Shown piece after piece: positions 41,891-49,573 of a stretch of 49,573 bases of DNA; within the stretch, counting starts at the first letter, position 1; the number at the start of each line of letters is the position of its first letter. The notes below the pieces were generated by a model. The model did no database searches, was not told where the DNA came from, and saw only the letters and a list, made by a program, of their open reading frames with translations. Source of the stretch: Bacteroidaceae bacterium. Lineage in GTDB: Bacteria > Bacteroidota > Bacteroidia > Bacteroidales > Bacteroidaceae. The translations under genes were made by a program, and so were the position numbers. Where the stretch lies: assembly GCA_017467885.1 (NCBI GenBank), contig JAFUKC010000028.1, forward strand, positions 1-49,573, in the 5' to 3' direction.

Positions 41891-44509
41891 TCAGATTTCG
41901 GCCAATTCGAGTACTTTGTCGATTGCACTGCGCAATCCGTTTATATCTTTACCACCGGCTGTTGCGAAGTGAGGTTGGCCACCGCCGCCGCCTTGCATAA
42001 GTTTTGCGGCCTGTCCTACAACCTTTCCGGCATTGAATCCTTGCTCTACAAGGTCGGCTGTAGCCGATATTGTAAGTTGCGGTTTATCGTTGTGTACACT
42101 GCCTATTACAACTAAAAGGTTCTCGGTCTGTTCGGCGCGAATCATGAAAGCAATATCTTTTACGGTCGCAACCGGCAAGGGAAGTATGGCACTGATGTAT
42201 CGTAGGCCGTTCTTCTCTTTTATCTCCTTCAACAGAAAATCTTTTGTCTGTATTGCCTTCTCTCGTGCATACTCCTCAATCTCTTTCTTCAATTCGGCAT
42301 TCTCGGCTACCGACTTCATTATGGTAGCCTTAAGATTGGGTACATTATTAAATAGTGCACGTATCTCGTTAAGCAACTCTTCGGCTTTGTATAAATAGTC
42401 TTCAAGAATTTCGCCTGTAACAGCCTCGATACGTCTTACACCTGCAGCCACAGATGTCTCTGTTGCAATTTTCACCATTCCTATCTGTCCTGTGGCCTGG
42501 ACATGTGTTCCACCGCAGAATTCTATTGAACTACCGAACTTCACCACGCGTACATGGTCGCCATATTTCTCGCCAAATAGGGCGATGGCTCCCAATTTCT
42601 TTGCTTCTTCGATAGGGATGTTACGGTAATCGGTAAGTGGAATGTTTTGTCGTATGCGTGCATTTACTATTCGTTCCACCTGCTTAATCTCCTCGGCTGT
42701 CATTTTCTGGAAGTGCGAGAAGTCGAAACGTATTCCTTCGGGTGTTACAAGTGAACCCTTTTGCTCGACGTGTGTTCCCAATACCTCGCGTAAGGCCTGG
42801 TCTAAAAGGTGGGTGCATGAGTGGTTTGCAGCACAAGCCATGCGTTTTTTTACATCAACTTCGGCGCGTACTGCTGCGTCGGGTGCTGCAGGCAGAGCTT
42901 TTGTTATATGTATCGGCAGGTTGTTCTCCTTCTTTGTGTCGATAACCTCTATTCGTTCACCACCACAGATGATGACTCCGGTATCACCTACCTGTCCACC
43001 GCTCTCGGCGTAGAAGGGTGTCTCTTTCAATACAATTTGGTAAAGTGTTTGGTTTTTCTGCTTTGTTTGGCGATAACGAAGTATTACGGTGTCATACTCG
43101 GTGTTATCGTATCCGACAAATGTGCTGTCGCCTTCACTTACTGTCACCCAATCGCCATTCTCTACGGTTGCGGCGTTGCGTGCACGTGTTTTTTGTTTCT
43201 GCATCTCTTCGTCAAACTGCACCATGTTTACGGTGAGGTTGTTCTCGCGAAGAATAAGCTGTGTCAGGTCAATGGGGAAGCCGAATGTGTCGTACAATGT
43301 GAATGCCTCCACACCGCTGATTTCGTTCTTGCCTTCGCTTTTTGTACTTGCAATAATCTTATCGAGCATGTTCATTCCGGTTGCAAGTGTTCGCAAGAAC
43401 GAATCTTCTTCTTCCTTAATGACTTTTGTTATAAGCTCCTGTTGCAGCTGCAATTCGGGATATGCGTCACCCATGTTCTCTATAAGTGTGGGTACCAATT
43501 TGTACATGAAAGCTTGTTTGCAGTCGAGGAATGTGTAACCGTAGCGTACTGCACGACGCAGGATACGACGGATTACATATCCGGCCTTTGCGTTCGAGGG
43601 CAGCTGCCCGTCGGTTATAGAGAATGAGATGGTGCGTATGTGGTCGGCAATAACACGCATAGCAATGTCTACCTGCTCGTTCTCGCCATATTTTCTGCCC
43701 GATATTTCGCCTATGGCCTTAATTATAGGCTGGAATACATCTGTGTCATAGTTCGATTTCTTTCCTTGTAAAGCCATGCAAAGACGCTCGAATCCCATTC
43801 CTGTGTCGATAACCTTGGCCGGTAGTTCCTCCAGATGTCCGTCGGCCATGCGGTTATATTGCATGAATACGAGATTCCATATTTCAATTACCTGTGGGTG
43901 TGAGCCGTTTACAAGGTTGCGTCCCGGAATTGCTGCACGCTCTTCATCGCTACGCAGGTCGATGTGAATCTCCGAACAAGGTCCGCAAGGTCCTGTATCG
44001 CCCATCTCCCAAAAGTTATCTTTAAGATTTCCGTTCAGAATTCTGTCTTCGGGAAGGTGTTTTGCCCAAATGTTTGCAGCCTCGTTGTCGCGTTGCAATC
44101 CTTCGCTTTCAGCTCCCTCGAACACTGTTGCATACAGGCGATCTTTGTCCAATTTTACAACCTCTGTAAGATATTCCCACGCCCAATTAATAGCATCTTC
44201 TTTGAAGTAATCTCCAAATGACCAGTTGCCAAGCATTTCGAACATTGTGTGGTGGTATGTATCGTGTCCCACTTCCTCAAGGTCGTTGTGTTTCCCGCTT
44301 ACACGCAGACACTTTTGCGAGTCAGCAACACGCTTGCTTTTCGCCGGGCTGTTACCCAATATTATATCCTTGAATTGGTTCATTCCGGCATTGGTAAACA
44401 TTAGTGTAGGGTCATCCTTGACCACCATTGGAGCAGAAGGAACAATAAGGTGTCCTTTCTCCTCAAAGAATCTTTTGAATGATTCTCTAATCTCTTTTGA
44501 TGTGAGCAT
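41891..44509 (-). CDS. alaS: Alanyl-tRNA synthetase
   Basis: AlaS loads alanine onto its tRNA and edits Ser and Gly errors. The start at 44509 gives [20 protein letters not shown], the usual beginning; a frame upstream lacks family sequence. The 872-residue product contains the catalytic core (1-460: [23 protein letters not shown], then [22 protein letters not shown]) and the editing domain with HSCTHLL near 565 and the CGGTH zinc/editing motif near 665. The C-terminal Gly-rich region ([15 protein letters not shown]) is as expected. It is divergent from the second M23 gene. Confidence 0.98.
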   Translation of the reverse strand: MLTSKEIRESFKRFFEEKGHLIVPSAPMVVKDDPTLMFTNAGMNQFKDIILGNSPAKSKRVADSQKCLRVSGKHNDLEEVGHDTYHHTMFEMLGNWSFGDYFKEDAINWAWEYLTEVVKLDKDRLYATVFEGAESEGLQRDNEAANIWAKHLPEDRILNGNLKDNFWEMGDTGPCGPCSEIHIDLRSDEERAAIPGRNLVNGSHPQVIEIWNLVFMQYNRMADGHLEELPAKVIDTGMGFERLCMALQGKKSNYDTDVFQPIIKAIGEISGRKYGENEQVDIAMRVIADHIRTISFSITDGQLPSNAKAGYVIRRILRRAVRYGYTFLDCKQAFMYKLVPTLIENMGDAYPELQLQQELITKVIKEEEDSFLRTLATGMNMLDKIIASTKSEGKNEISGVEAFTLYDTFGFPIDLTQLILRENNLTVNMVQFDEEMQKQKTRARNAATVENGDWVTVSEGDSTFVGYDNTEYDTVILRYRQTKQKNQTLYQIVLKETPFYAESGGQVGDTGVIICGGERIEVIDTKKENNLPIHITKALPAAPDAAVRAEVDVKKRMACAANHSCTHLLDQALREVLGTHVEQKGSLVTPEGIRFDFSHFQKMTAEEIKQVERIVNARIRQNIPLTDYRNIPIEEAKKLGAIALFGEKYGDHVRVVKFGSSIEFCGGTHVQATGQIGMVKIATETSVAAGVRRIEAVTGEILEDYLYKAEELLNEIRALFNNVPNLKATIMKSVAENAELKKEIEEYAREKAIQTKDFLLKEIKEKNGLRYISAILPLPVATVKDIAFMIRAEQTENLLVVIGSVHNDKPQLTISATADLVEQGFNAGKVVGQAAKLMQGGGGGQPHFATAGGKDINGLRSAIDKVLELAEI

Positions 44510-44546
44510 AGATATATTTTTTTTATTTTTTTCCGTTTGTAGGTGG

Positions 44547-44554
44547 CAAAGGTA
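44547..44554 (-). promoter_or_regulatory. -7 element for alaS
   Basis: The minus strand reads TACCTTTG, an exact TAnnTTTG match, about 38 bases before the alaS start. No clear -33 TTG is seen at the usual distance. Confidence 0.5.
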
Positions 44555-44741
44555 CAACAATTGAGCGAAAAAATGAATAAAAATTTATATAAAGATAATA
44601 AGCTGTTTTGAATTTTATAAAAAGGGTTTGTCCGTTGCTGCAAAATATAGTTTAGGCTTATTTGAGGTTCTTTTTTGACATTTTGAGTAAATTAATTATA
44701 GCTTTAACAATTAATACAATATTCGATATATCGAAAATTTG

Positions 44742-44772
44742 TTGCATAAAATACATTGTTTTATTAATTTCG
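44742..44772 (+). promoter_or_regulatory. Promoter for the membrane M23 gene
   Basis: TTG (44742-44744) and TAATTTCG (44765-44772) are spaced by 20 bases. The -7 element has one mismatch, the same C as in the ndk promoter. RNA would start near 44779, about 48 bases before the start codon. Confidence 0.5.
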
Positions 44773-44826
44773 CATCATCAAAGTTTTGTGCCGGCCTGGT
44801 ATATGCCGGCACGCAATTCAAGAAGA

Positions 44827-45795
44827 ATGCGAAAAGTATATTACATATTCAACCCCGCTACCCGAACATACGATAGGGTGTATCCTAACTTTGCACAGCG
44901 TTTCTTTACGAATCTGCGCCGTCTTTTGATGTTCATAATATTCGGTGGATTGTCGTTTCTGCTGTTCTATCTGTTTGTCGATACGCCTACGGTGAGCGAG
45001 GTGCAAGAGGAGAATTCAAAATTGCTGGCACAATATAAAATTCTTTCGCATAGGCTCGATGAAGCTATGGAGGTGTTAGGCGAGTTACAGCAACGCGATG
45101 ATAATATGTATCGTGTGCTCTTCAACAGTGAACCTGTTTCGGCCGATGTGCGTAATGCCGGCTACGGTGGAACAAATCGTTACGACGAACTCATGCACAT
45201 GGATAATTCGGGGTTGGTGATAGAGACCACGCAAAAGATGGATATGCTTGCAAAGCAACTCTATTTGCAGATAAAATCGTTCGACGAGCTTGTTAAGTTA
45301 AGCAACGAGCAAGAGGATATGTTGCGTCATCTTCCTGCAATACAGCCTATCTCGAACAAAGACCTTAAAAAAACAGCCTCGGGATATGGCCGTCGTATCG
45401 ACCCTGTATATAAAGTTCCAAAGTTCCATTATGGCATGGATTTCTCGTGCGACATGCGCTCTCCGGTTTATGCGACAGCCGACGGAAAGGTTGTTTCGGC
45501 TAAATGGGAATCGGGCTACGGGTATACTGTAGAGATAGATCATGGCTACGGATACAGGACAAGATATGCTCACCTGCATAGTTTTACATGCAAAAAGGGC
45601 CGGGAGGTTGTGCGTGGCGAGCAGATAGCCTTAAGTGGTAATTCGGGCAAGAGTACAGGCCCGCATCTGCACTACGAGGTTGTTGTCAAGGGTAAAAAGG
45701 TGAACCCCATCAACTACTATTTTATGGATTTGGATGCCGACGGCTACGACGAGATGTTGCGTATGGCCGAGAATCATGGCAAGGTTTACGATTAA
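44827..45795 (+). CDS. Membrane-anchored M23 peptidase
   Basis: The start at 44827 gives MRKVYYIFNPATRTYDRVYP, a beginning I know from Bacteroidales M23 proteins; a longer frame has no such start. The 322-residue product has one membrane helix at about 31-50, a coiled-coil segment at about 55-100, and an M23 domain from about 185, with H201 and D205 in HYGMD and H280 and H282 in GPHLHYEV, so the zinc site is complete. It should cut peptidoglycan cross-bridges or activate other enzymes at the inner membrane. The MerR-type gene follows after 11 bases. Confidence 0.92.
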   Translation: MRKVYYIFNPATRTYDRVYPNFAQRFFTNLRRLLMFIIFGGLSFLLFYLFVDTPTVSEVQEENSKLLAQYKILSHRLDEAMEVLGELQQRDDNMYRVLFNSEPVSADVRNAGYGGTNRYDELMHMDNSGLVIETTQKMDMLAKQLYLQIKSFDELVKLSNEQEDMLRHLPAIQPISNKDLKKTASGYGRRIDPVYKVPKFHYGMDFSCDMRSPVYATADGKVVSAKWESGYGYTVEIDHGYGYRTRYAHLHSFTCKKGREVVRGEQIALSGNSGKSTGPHLHYEVVVKGKKVNPINYYFMDLDADGYDEMLRMAENHGKVYD

Positions 45796-45806
45796 CGTAT
45801 ATTAAT

Positions 45807-46157
45807 ATGGCACTGAATAAGGAGAAAGATTTAAAAATGTACTACTCGATTAAAGAGGTGGCTGCAGAGATAGGTGTCAGTGAACCCACTCTGCGCTATT
45901 GGGAAAGTGTATTTCCGCAAGTCTCTCCTAAAAAGGGTGGTAACGGCGTGCGTCACTACACCAAGGACGATATAAAAACAGTGCGTATGGTATATCATCT
46001 TGTTAAAGAGCGTGGAATGACGTTAGCCGGCGCAAAACGCTATCTTCGCGGTAATGGTAACCGCGAGGCGGCCGAGACTAATAGCGAGGTGATAGAGCGT
46101 CTTAAGGCCATACGCGAAGAGCTTTTAGGTATTAAATCGGCGCTCGATTTCTTATAA
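45807..46157 (+). CDS. MerR family transcriptional regulator
   Basis: The 116-residue product has a MerR-type winged helix at about 11-80: YSIKEVAAEIGVSEPTLRYW, then F-P-Q-V-S-P-K, RHYTKDDIKTVRMVYHLV and GMTLAGAKRYL. A short helix follows (about 85-116), which is smaller than the effector domain of classical MerR proteins; many Bacteroidetes copies of this size lack metal sites. No Cys pattern for metal binding is seen. It follows the membrane M23 gene by 11 bases and probably shares its transcript. Its targets are unknown. Confidence 0.92.
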   Translation: MALNKEKDLKMYYSIKEVAAEIGVSEPTLRYWESVFPQVSPKKGGNGVRHYTKDDIKTVRMVYHLVKERGMTLAGAKRYLRGNGNREAAETNSEVIERLKAIREELLGIKSALDFL

Positions 46158-46478
46158 TAGAATGGATTCTTAATACAAAAATTATTTTATCGCTTCACTC
46201 CCTCTTGCTTTTTTATGCCTGTGTGGCATGAAATCCTGTAATAACCCTAATATTCACATCTTATCCTTTTAATAATAAGAATAGAGCAGAGATCCTCCCG
46301 GATGTCTGCTCTGAAAACCTTATTTATTAATTTAATTAATGGGTCACATGAGAATATGACCCATTAAAGTGTAGTCAAAAACTCGTTAAAAGTATCTTGT
46401 TTCGACCAAAGCCCTTGTTGACGAGTTAAACCAAACTTGTTGGGTCAACAACGAGTGCAACCGGGGTTCGGAGTAAAT
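46158..46478. other. Intergenic region with hairpins, no gene
   Basis: This gap between the convergent MerR and small-peptide genes has two stems: AGAGCAGA with TCTGCTCT (46283-46312) and an 11-bp stem TTAATGGGTCA with TGACCCATTAA (46336-46367). An inverted repeat TTGTTGAC/GTCAACAA lies at 46415-46451. These could end transcription from the right (minus strand). No reading frame that I can support is seen. Confidence 0.55.
46283..46312 (-). terminator. Hairpin downstream of the small-peptide gene
   Basis: AGAGCAGA plus ATCC pairs with GGAT plus TCTGCTCT, with a G-G mismatch between the two blocks and a 4-base loop. On the minus strand it is followed by ATTCTTATTATT, a weak T-rich end. A second stem lies at 46336-46367. 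Confidence 0.45.
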
Positions 46479-46643
46479 TTATTTATTCCAAAGATTACCC
46501 CACTCACCGCGACGATCATTTACATACTGACCACCGTTCTTTGTGTCTACTGTTTCGTTGAGCATGTTAAGACTCGCTGCAATCATGCTCTCAGCCTCAA
46601 TGTTCATTTCTGCAATTGCAGGTGCTATATATGTCTTTTTCAT
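46479..46643 (-). CDS. Small peptide of 54 residues, Bacteroidales type
   Basis: The minus strand encodes a 54-residue peptide starting MKKTYIAPAIAEMN, with an ATG directly after an A-rich stretch and a TAA stop. It is acidic at first (NIEAESM), then has IAASLNMLNE, a Gly/Gln turn and a final DRRGEWGNLWNK rich in Trp. Short peptides with an N-terminal MKKxYxxPxxxxxxI and later IAAS are, as I recall them, frequent in Bacteroidales genomes and often unannotated. It has no signal peptide. It follows the large surface-protein gene on the same strand, separated by the hairpin and repeats. Function is unknown; a regulatory, antimicrobial or precursor peptide is possible. Confidence 0.6.
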   Translation of the reverse strand: MKKTYIAPAIAEMNIEAESMIAASLNMLNETVDTKNGGQYVNDRRGEWGNLWNK

Positions 46644-46680
46644 TTTTTTTCTTTATGTTAAAATGTTAACCGTTATTTGT

Positions 46681-46717
46681 TTTCCTAATCCCTGCACACA
46701 GGGCAGGGATTAGGAAA
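46681..46717 (-). terminator. 15-bp hairpin between the surface-protein gene and the peptide gene
   Basis: TTTCCTAATCCCTGC (46681-46695) pairs perfectly with GCAGGGATTAGGAAA (46703-46717), loop of seven. It lies after the repeats and before the small-peptide gene on the minus strand, and probably ends or slows transcription from the surface-protein gene. No T-run follows. Confidence 0.55.
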
Positions 46718-46733
46718 TTTCAAACTCTCAATT

Positions 46734-46898
46734 ACTTAATCACAACCACTGACTTCGTCGAAGTTGTTGTCGTTCGGCAATGTTTAATTAAGCAAGCTTA
46801 TTAAATCATTGCTCTCACTTAATCACAACTTTGACTTCGTCTAACTTGTTGTCGTTCGGCAATATTTAATTAAGCAAGCTTATTAAATCATTGCTCTC
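46734..46898. repeat. Two tandem 82-83 bp repeats copied from a gene end
   Basis: Copy A (46734-46816) and copy B (46817-46898) share long identical blocks, such as TTGTCGTTCGGCAAT and AATTAAGCAAGCTTATTAAA; they differ mainly near 46747-46768. Copy B runs into the end of the surface-protein gene. Read on the minus strand, copy B carries AAAGTTGTGATTAAGTGA, which is the same as the gene's last codons (KVVIK, stop). The unit therefore looks like duplicated 3' coding DNA plus spacer. Confidence 0.9.
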
Positions 46899-49473
46899 AC
46901 TTAATCACAACTTTGTTACCGTTAACAATGTAGATACCGGGAGCACTGATGCTCTCTACGCGACGGCCTGTGAGGTCGTAGATAACCTGCTCGCCGGCCT
47001 CGGCAGCCTCAACCTCATCGATGGCTGTTGTACCCTCGGCATAGCGTACACCGTAGGCAGCAATACCCTGTGCACCTGTTTCGGGAGCGGGAAGATATGC
47101 TTTGAAACCATTGCTGTAGTTCTCGGCAGCCTTGTAAAGACCAATAACAGGATTGGCTGCATCGTTACCGATACCAAGTACATAAATATCGCTCTCCTCT
47201 ACATTTTTGCTCTCGATTGTACCGCGGAAGTCGTTAACAACACCCTCTTCGAGTGTTCCCTCGAAATCGTAAACAATCTGCAAATTGGTGCAACCGTCAG
47301 AGGTAAGTTCTGTATCAGATGTCACACGCTCCAAATAAACGGGAGTATTTGCAGGAATAACAATTGCTGTAATATCGGTGCCCCATTCATTTTTAATATC
47401 TGACTCTGTTGTAATCTGTGTGAGAGTTACATAACCATCCTTTATTTCACCGGTATATGCTTTCACACGCTGGCTCCATGTGTTGGTTGAGATAGCTACG
47501 GGAGAGTAGAATGTTGCGACATTAATACTGCTGCTGTTCGTCTTAACGGGCAAGTAAGACATCTCCTCGACAATCCAATCGTATCTTTCACCTGTAGCAC
47601 CGGCACCGGCAGCATCAATTGTACCTCCGTTATCATTTCCGTTGTCATACAACTGGCGACCGCTGATTGCAATTCTGAATGTACCCTCAGCTGAACCTGC
47701 CTCGAAGACAGCAGCACCTACACTGCTGCTTGCATGCGAGAAGTTCCATGTGCCACTGCTGTTTTGTGCTATCAACAGATAAAGGCCGGTGGCAAATGAC
47801 ATCAGTTTACCATTCTCATCCAAGTATATTGTTGTTTCGTATATCTCTTGGTCGGATGTCATGGGGTTTTTGCCCGAAGCTGCAGTTGTTTTGATATATT
47901 TACCCGAGGTGTTTCCTTTAAGACGATAGAATTTACCGTTTGTGGGTACATTCATAATGAGGTGACTTGTCAAAGTGGTTGCAGTGTTATATTTTTCAAT
48001 AAGTTCTTCAATTGTTGTTGTGCTTGACACACCTTCAACAAACGACTCCAACTCGGTTACAATGCCGTCAAACTCTTCGTCTGCGGAATATTTCCCGCAT
48101 CCGGTTCCTATCTTTGCTTTTGCGGCATTTACAACTGTGGTAATATCTTGTGCAAGCAACGGTTTCTCATTTTCAATAAGTGTGGCTATATCGGTAACCT
48201 CGGTAAATTGAATTGTTGAACCAACGTCTGTTGCACCCCAACTGCTGTTCCATATAGCCATATCGGGTTGATGGTCGTTAAGATAACCGGTTTCAAATCC
48301 GTTAAGACGGAATACATAGCCGCTTGTTCCGTTTGCAGTGAGCATCCATCTGTTGCCATTAGTTGCCGATTTCTCGGTAAAGAATACACGACCCTGGTCT
48401 GTTGCATCAGCTCTCCAGAAAACTTTGTTTGCACCGGCTACATAATTGTATATTTCGAAACCATTAACCGGGTCACCTGCAAAAGCAAAGAGGTTGCGTG
48501 CAGCCTTTGTTGTTACGTTGCCGGTGAGCACTTTGTCGGTAGTAATGTCGTATGTAACGTTCTTTGTAGGATCACGCTGAATATCCATGTAATACCATTT
48601 GACATCGTCGCCGAATGTACCATCGATATTAGAAATCTCAAAAGGCAGTTCGCTGTTAAGGGTATATGTAATGCTGATTGTTGTGCCCTCTGCAACAGTT
48701 TCGGCTGAATAAGAAGGTGTACCGGCTGTAAGTCCCAAAATGCTTAATGCTTCAACTGTAACATCTGCAGTGTTGCTACCGGCTGCAGCATATAAAGTTT
48801 CTGTTTTGAACGTTGTTCCGTTGTATATGTGGTTGAGTGAAACAGGAGTTACATCTGCAACATCTACAGAATAGAATGCATAAGGATAACCGCTGACCCA
48901 TGTTGCGAAACTGTTGGTATTTGCATACCAAAAATCTCCGGAACCTATGTTTGCGCGTACGGTCCAAACCTTGTTATCGGCTGTTATACTTGATGCAACT
49001 GTACTTGTTGTCTCATCTGCATTTTCAGATGAACAATCGTCTCCCAAAGCATGTCCGCCATAAGTAAGAGAGAAACTTTGAACATAAAGATTTACAGCTT
49101 CGGTATTATCTGTTGTACCATTTGTGCCCAAATAACTATTCGACCCGTTTGTGATATTCAATACATGGTAAGCATTACCGGATTCATCGGTCATTTCCTC
49201 ACAAGCTGTAATATTCCATATACGTGCATCACCATCTGTTACATATAAATTGGAAGGCTTAGCTTTGTTCAGGTCTACAGACGAACCGTTATCCATTAAG
49301 AAACCGGTTCTGTCTTGTCCATAACTCGGCACCAATGTTGTACAGTAGATAAAGACTTTATCACCAACATTGAATGATGATTTGCGCTCACCCGGTTTGT
49401 AATAGGTGGTCTGCGCCATCGCCGTTGCGACGAATGCCACCAACAGCGAGAGAATAAAAGTAAATTTTCTCAT
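46897..49473 (-). CDS. Large secreted surface protein with T9SS-like C-terminus
   Basis: The 858-residue product has a signal peptide of about 20 residues (to AMAQ). The bulk is beta-rich and full of Asn, Thr, Gly and aromatic residues, with repeated patterns such as W-I-N-I-x-N-G-S-x-x-Y-L and NRWMLTANGTSGYVFRLNG, which resemble beta-trefoil (ricin-type) units at about 30-170, 290-430 and 510-640. A helical spacer lies near 435-505. The C-terminal 35 residues (VIYDLTGRRVESISAPGIYI, then VNGNKVVIK) have the pattern of type IX secretion sorting tails, L-x-G-R-x-V and GIYIV. No catalytic motif is seen. It may bind carbohydrate on the surface. I do not recognise a specific gene name. Confidence 0.75.
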   Translation of the reverse strand: MRKFTFILSLLVAFVATAMAQTTYYKPGERKSSFNVGDKVFIYCTTLVPSYGQDRTGFLMDNGSSVDLNKAKPSNLYVTDGDARIWNITACEEMTDESGNAYHVLNITNGSNSYLGTNGTTDNTEAVNLYVQSFSLTYGGHALGDDCSSENADETTSTVASSITADNKVWTVRANIGSGDFWYANTNSFATWVSGYPYAFYSVDVADVTPVSLNHIYNGTTFKTETLYAAAGSNTADVTVEALSILGLTAGTPSYSAETVAEGTTISITYTLNSELPFEISNIDGTFGDDVKWYYMDIQRDPTKNVTYDITTDKVLTGNVTTKAARNLFAFAGDPVNGFEIYNYVAGANKVFWRADATDQGRVFFTEKSATNGNRWMLTANGTSGYVFRLNGFETGYLNDHQPDMAIWNSSWGATDVGSTIQFTEVTDIATLIENEKPLLAQDITTVVNAAKAKIGTGCGKYSADEEFDGIVTELESFVEGVSSTTTIEELIEKYNTATTLTSHLIMNVPTNGKFYRLKGNTSGKYIKTTAASGKNPMTSDQEIYETTIYLDENGKLMSFATGLYLLIAQNSSGTWNFSHASSSVGAAVFEAGSAEGTFRIAISGRQLYDNGNDNGGTIDAAGAGATGERYDWIVEEMSYLPVKTNSSSINVATFYSPVAISTNTWSQRVKAYTGEIKDGYVTLTQITTESDIKNEWGTDITAIVIPANTPVYLERVTSDTELTSDGCTNLQIVYDFEGTLEEGVVNDFRGTIESKNVEESDIYVLGIGNDAANPVIGLYKAAENYSNGFKAYLPAPETGAQGIAAYGVRYAEGTTAIDEVEAAEAGEQVIYDLTGRRVESISAPGIYIVNGNKVVIK

Positions 49474-49513
49474 CGATTTAATTATTTAAGGTTAATAAAA
49501 CATTGATTATTAC

Positions 49514-49545
49514 ACAAGTATGCTTGTATCTCTTAAAAAGAGATA
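49514..49545. repeat. Two small inverted repeats upstream of the surface-protein gene
   Basis: ACAAG/CTTGT (49514-49527) touches TATCTCTT/AAGAGATA (49527-49545, 3-base loop). They lie 41-72 bases ahead of the start codon, in its 5' region. They may be an operator or a leader hairpin. No clear -7 element was found in the 100 bases available. Confidence 0.4.
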
Positions 49546-49573
49546 TAGCTTTTCGATAAAAAAGCATCTATCA

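Larger units (their letters stand above)
44510..44826. other. Intergenic region between alaS and the second M23 gene
   Basis: This 317-bp A/T-rich gap holds a minus-strand -7 element, TACCTTTG (44547-44554), for alaS, and a plus-strand promoter at 44742-44772 for the M23 gene. A 14-base palindrome TTCGATATATCGAA lies at 44722-44735, just in front of that promoter, and could be an operator. Codons in frame ahead of the M23 gene (from 44662) give no known N-terminus and are not counted. Confidence 0.55.

Noticed and set aside
42821-43627. 268-codon frame antisense to alaS
   Set aside because: Cys-rich shadow of the editing domain, without any protein features of its own.
44662-44826. Extended N-terminus of the membrane M23 peptidase
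   Set aside because: The added 55 codons are A/T-rich, cover the promoter at 44742-44772, and the family start is at 44827.
46415-46451. Inverted repeat TTGTTGAC/GTCAACAA as insertion-sequence ends
   Set aside because: The repeats are eight bases long, 21 bases apart, and no transposase or target duplication is present.
46734-46898. CRISPR array
   Set aside because: Only two units, 82-83 bp each and directly adjacent without spacers, and part of each unit is copied coding sequence.

Overview
The window looks like chromosomal DNA of a member of the order Bacteroidales. Promoters fit the Bacteroidetes pattern (-7 TAnnTTTG, sometimes with TTG/TTTG 19-20 bases upstream). Exported proteins and lipoproteins are abundant, and several families are typical of the group: BACON repeats, Fibrobacter-type paralogous domain, LPP20-like, SIMPL, a DcaP-like porin, a PiT transporter with a PhoU-like tail, and a surface protein with a T9SS-like C-terminus. 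Family or genus cannot be fixed by eye. I see no rRNA, tRNA, CRISPR array, transposase or phage gene.

Layout. 0.1-2.2 kb: a GH20 beta-hexosaminidase lipoprotein (minus). 2.8-12.4 kb: a six-gene plus-strand cluster in which every product carries an export signal (PEGA/barrel protein, BACON lipoprotein, fimbrillin-like lipoprotein, two LPP20-like proteins, transglutaminase-like protein), with a hairpin-rich leader in front and a strong terminator behind. 12.6-15.0 kb: an orphan FtsX-type ABC permease. 15.0-19.9 kb: minus-strand ABC-F ATPase, M13 peptidase and MetA. 20.2-21.8 kb: a secreted clan GH-G-like glycosidase. 21.8-23.8 kb: an accessory patch with an AAA ATPase/nuclease-like gene, two probable structured RNAs and a 50-bp perfect palindrome. 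23.8-27.1 kb: SIMPL protein, AraC regulator and DcaP-like porin. 27.4-33.1 kb: phosphate transporter, endonuclease IV and a two-component pair. 33.1-41.8 kb: nadK divergent from pdxJ-exbB-exbD-tonB-DJ-1-ispD-recG, then ndk and an M23/LysM peptidase. 41.9-46.2 kb: alaS divergent from a membrane M23 peptidase and a MerR-type regulator. 46.2-49.5 kb: a large surface protein, tandem repeats copied from its 3' end, and a 54-residue peptide gene.

How the genes fit together. Housekeeping genes (metA, nadK, pdxJ, ispD, recG, ndk, alaS, nfo) are mixed with envelope genes (ExbB/ExbD/TonB energy transduction, two M23 peptidases, porin, glycosidases). The best candidate for an undescribed system is the six-gene exported cluster at 2.8-12.4 kb: none of its members is a known enzyme of metabolism, all leave the cytoplasm, and it pairs a possible barrel anchor with repeat lipoproteins, two related LPP20-like proteins and one protein with an intact Cys-His-Asp set. 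Its function is not known from the sequence. Further points of interest are the two structured RNA candidates, the long palindromes at gene ends, the 54-residue peptide and the repeats beside it.
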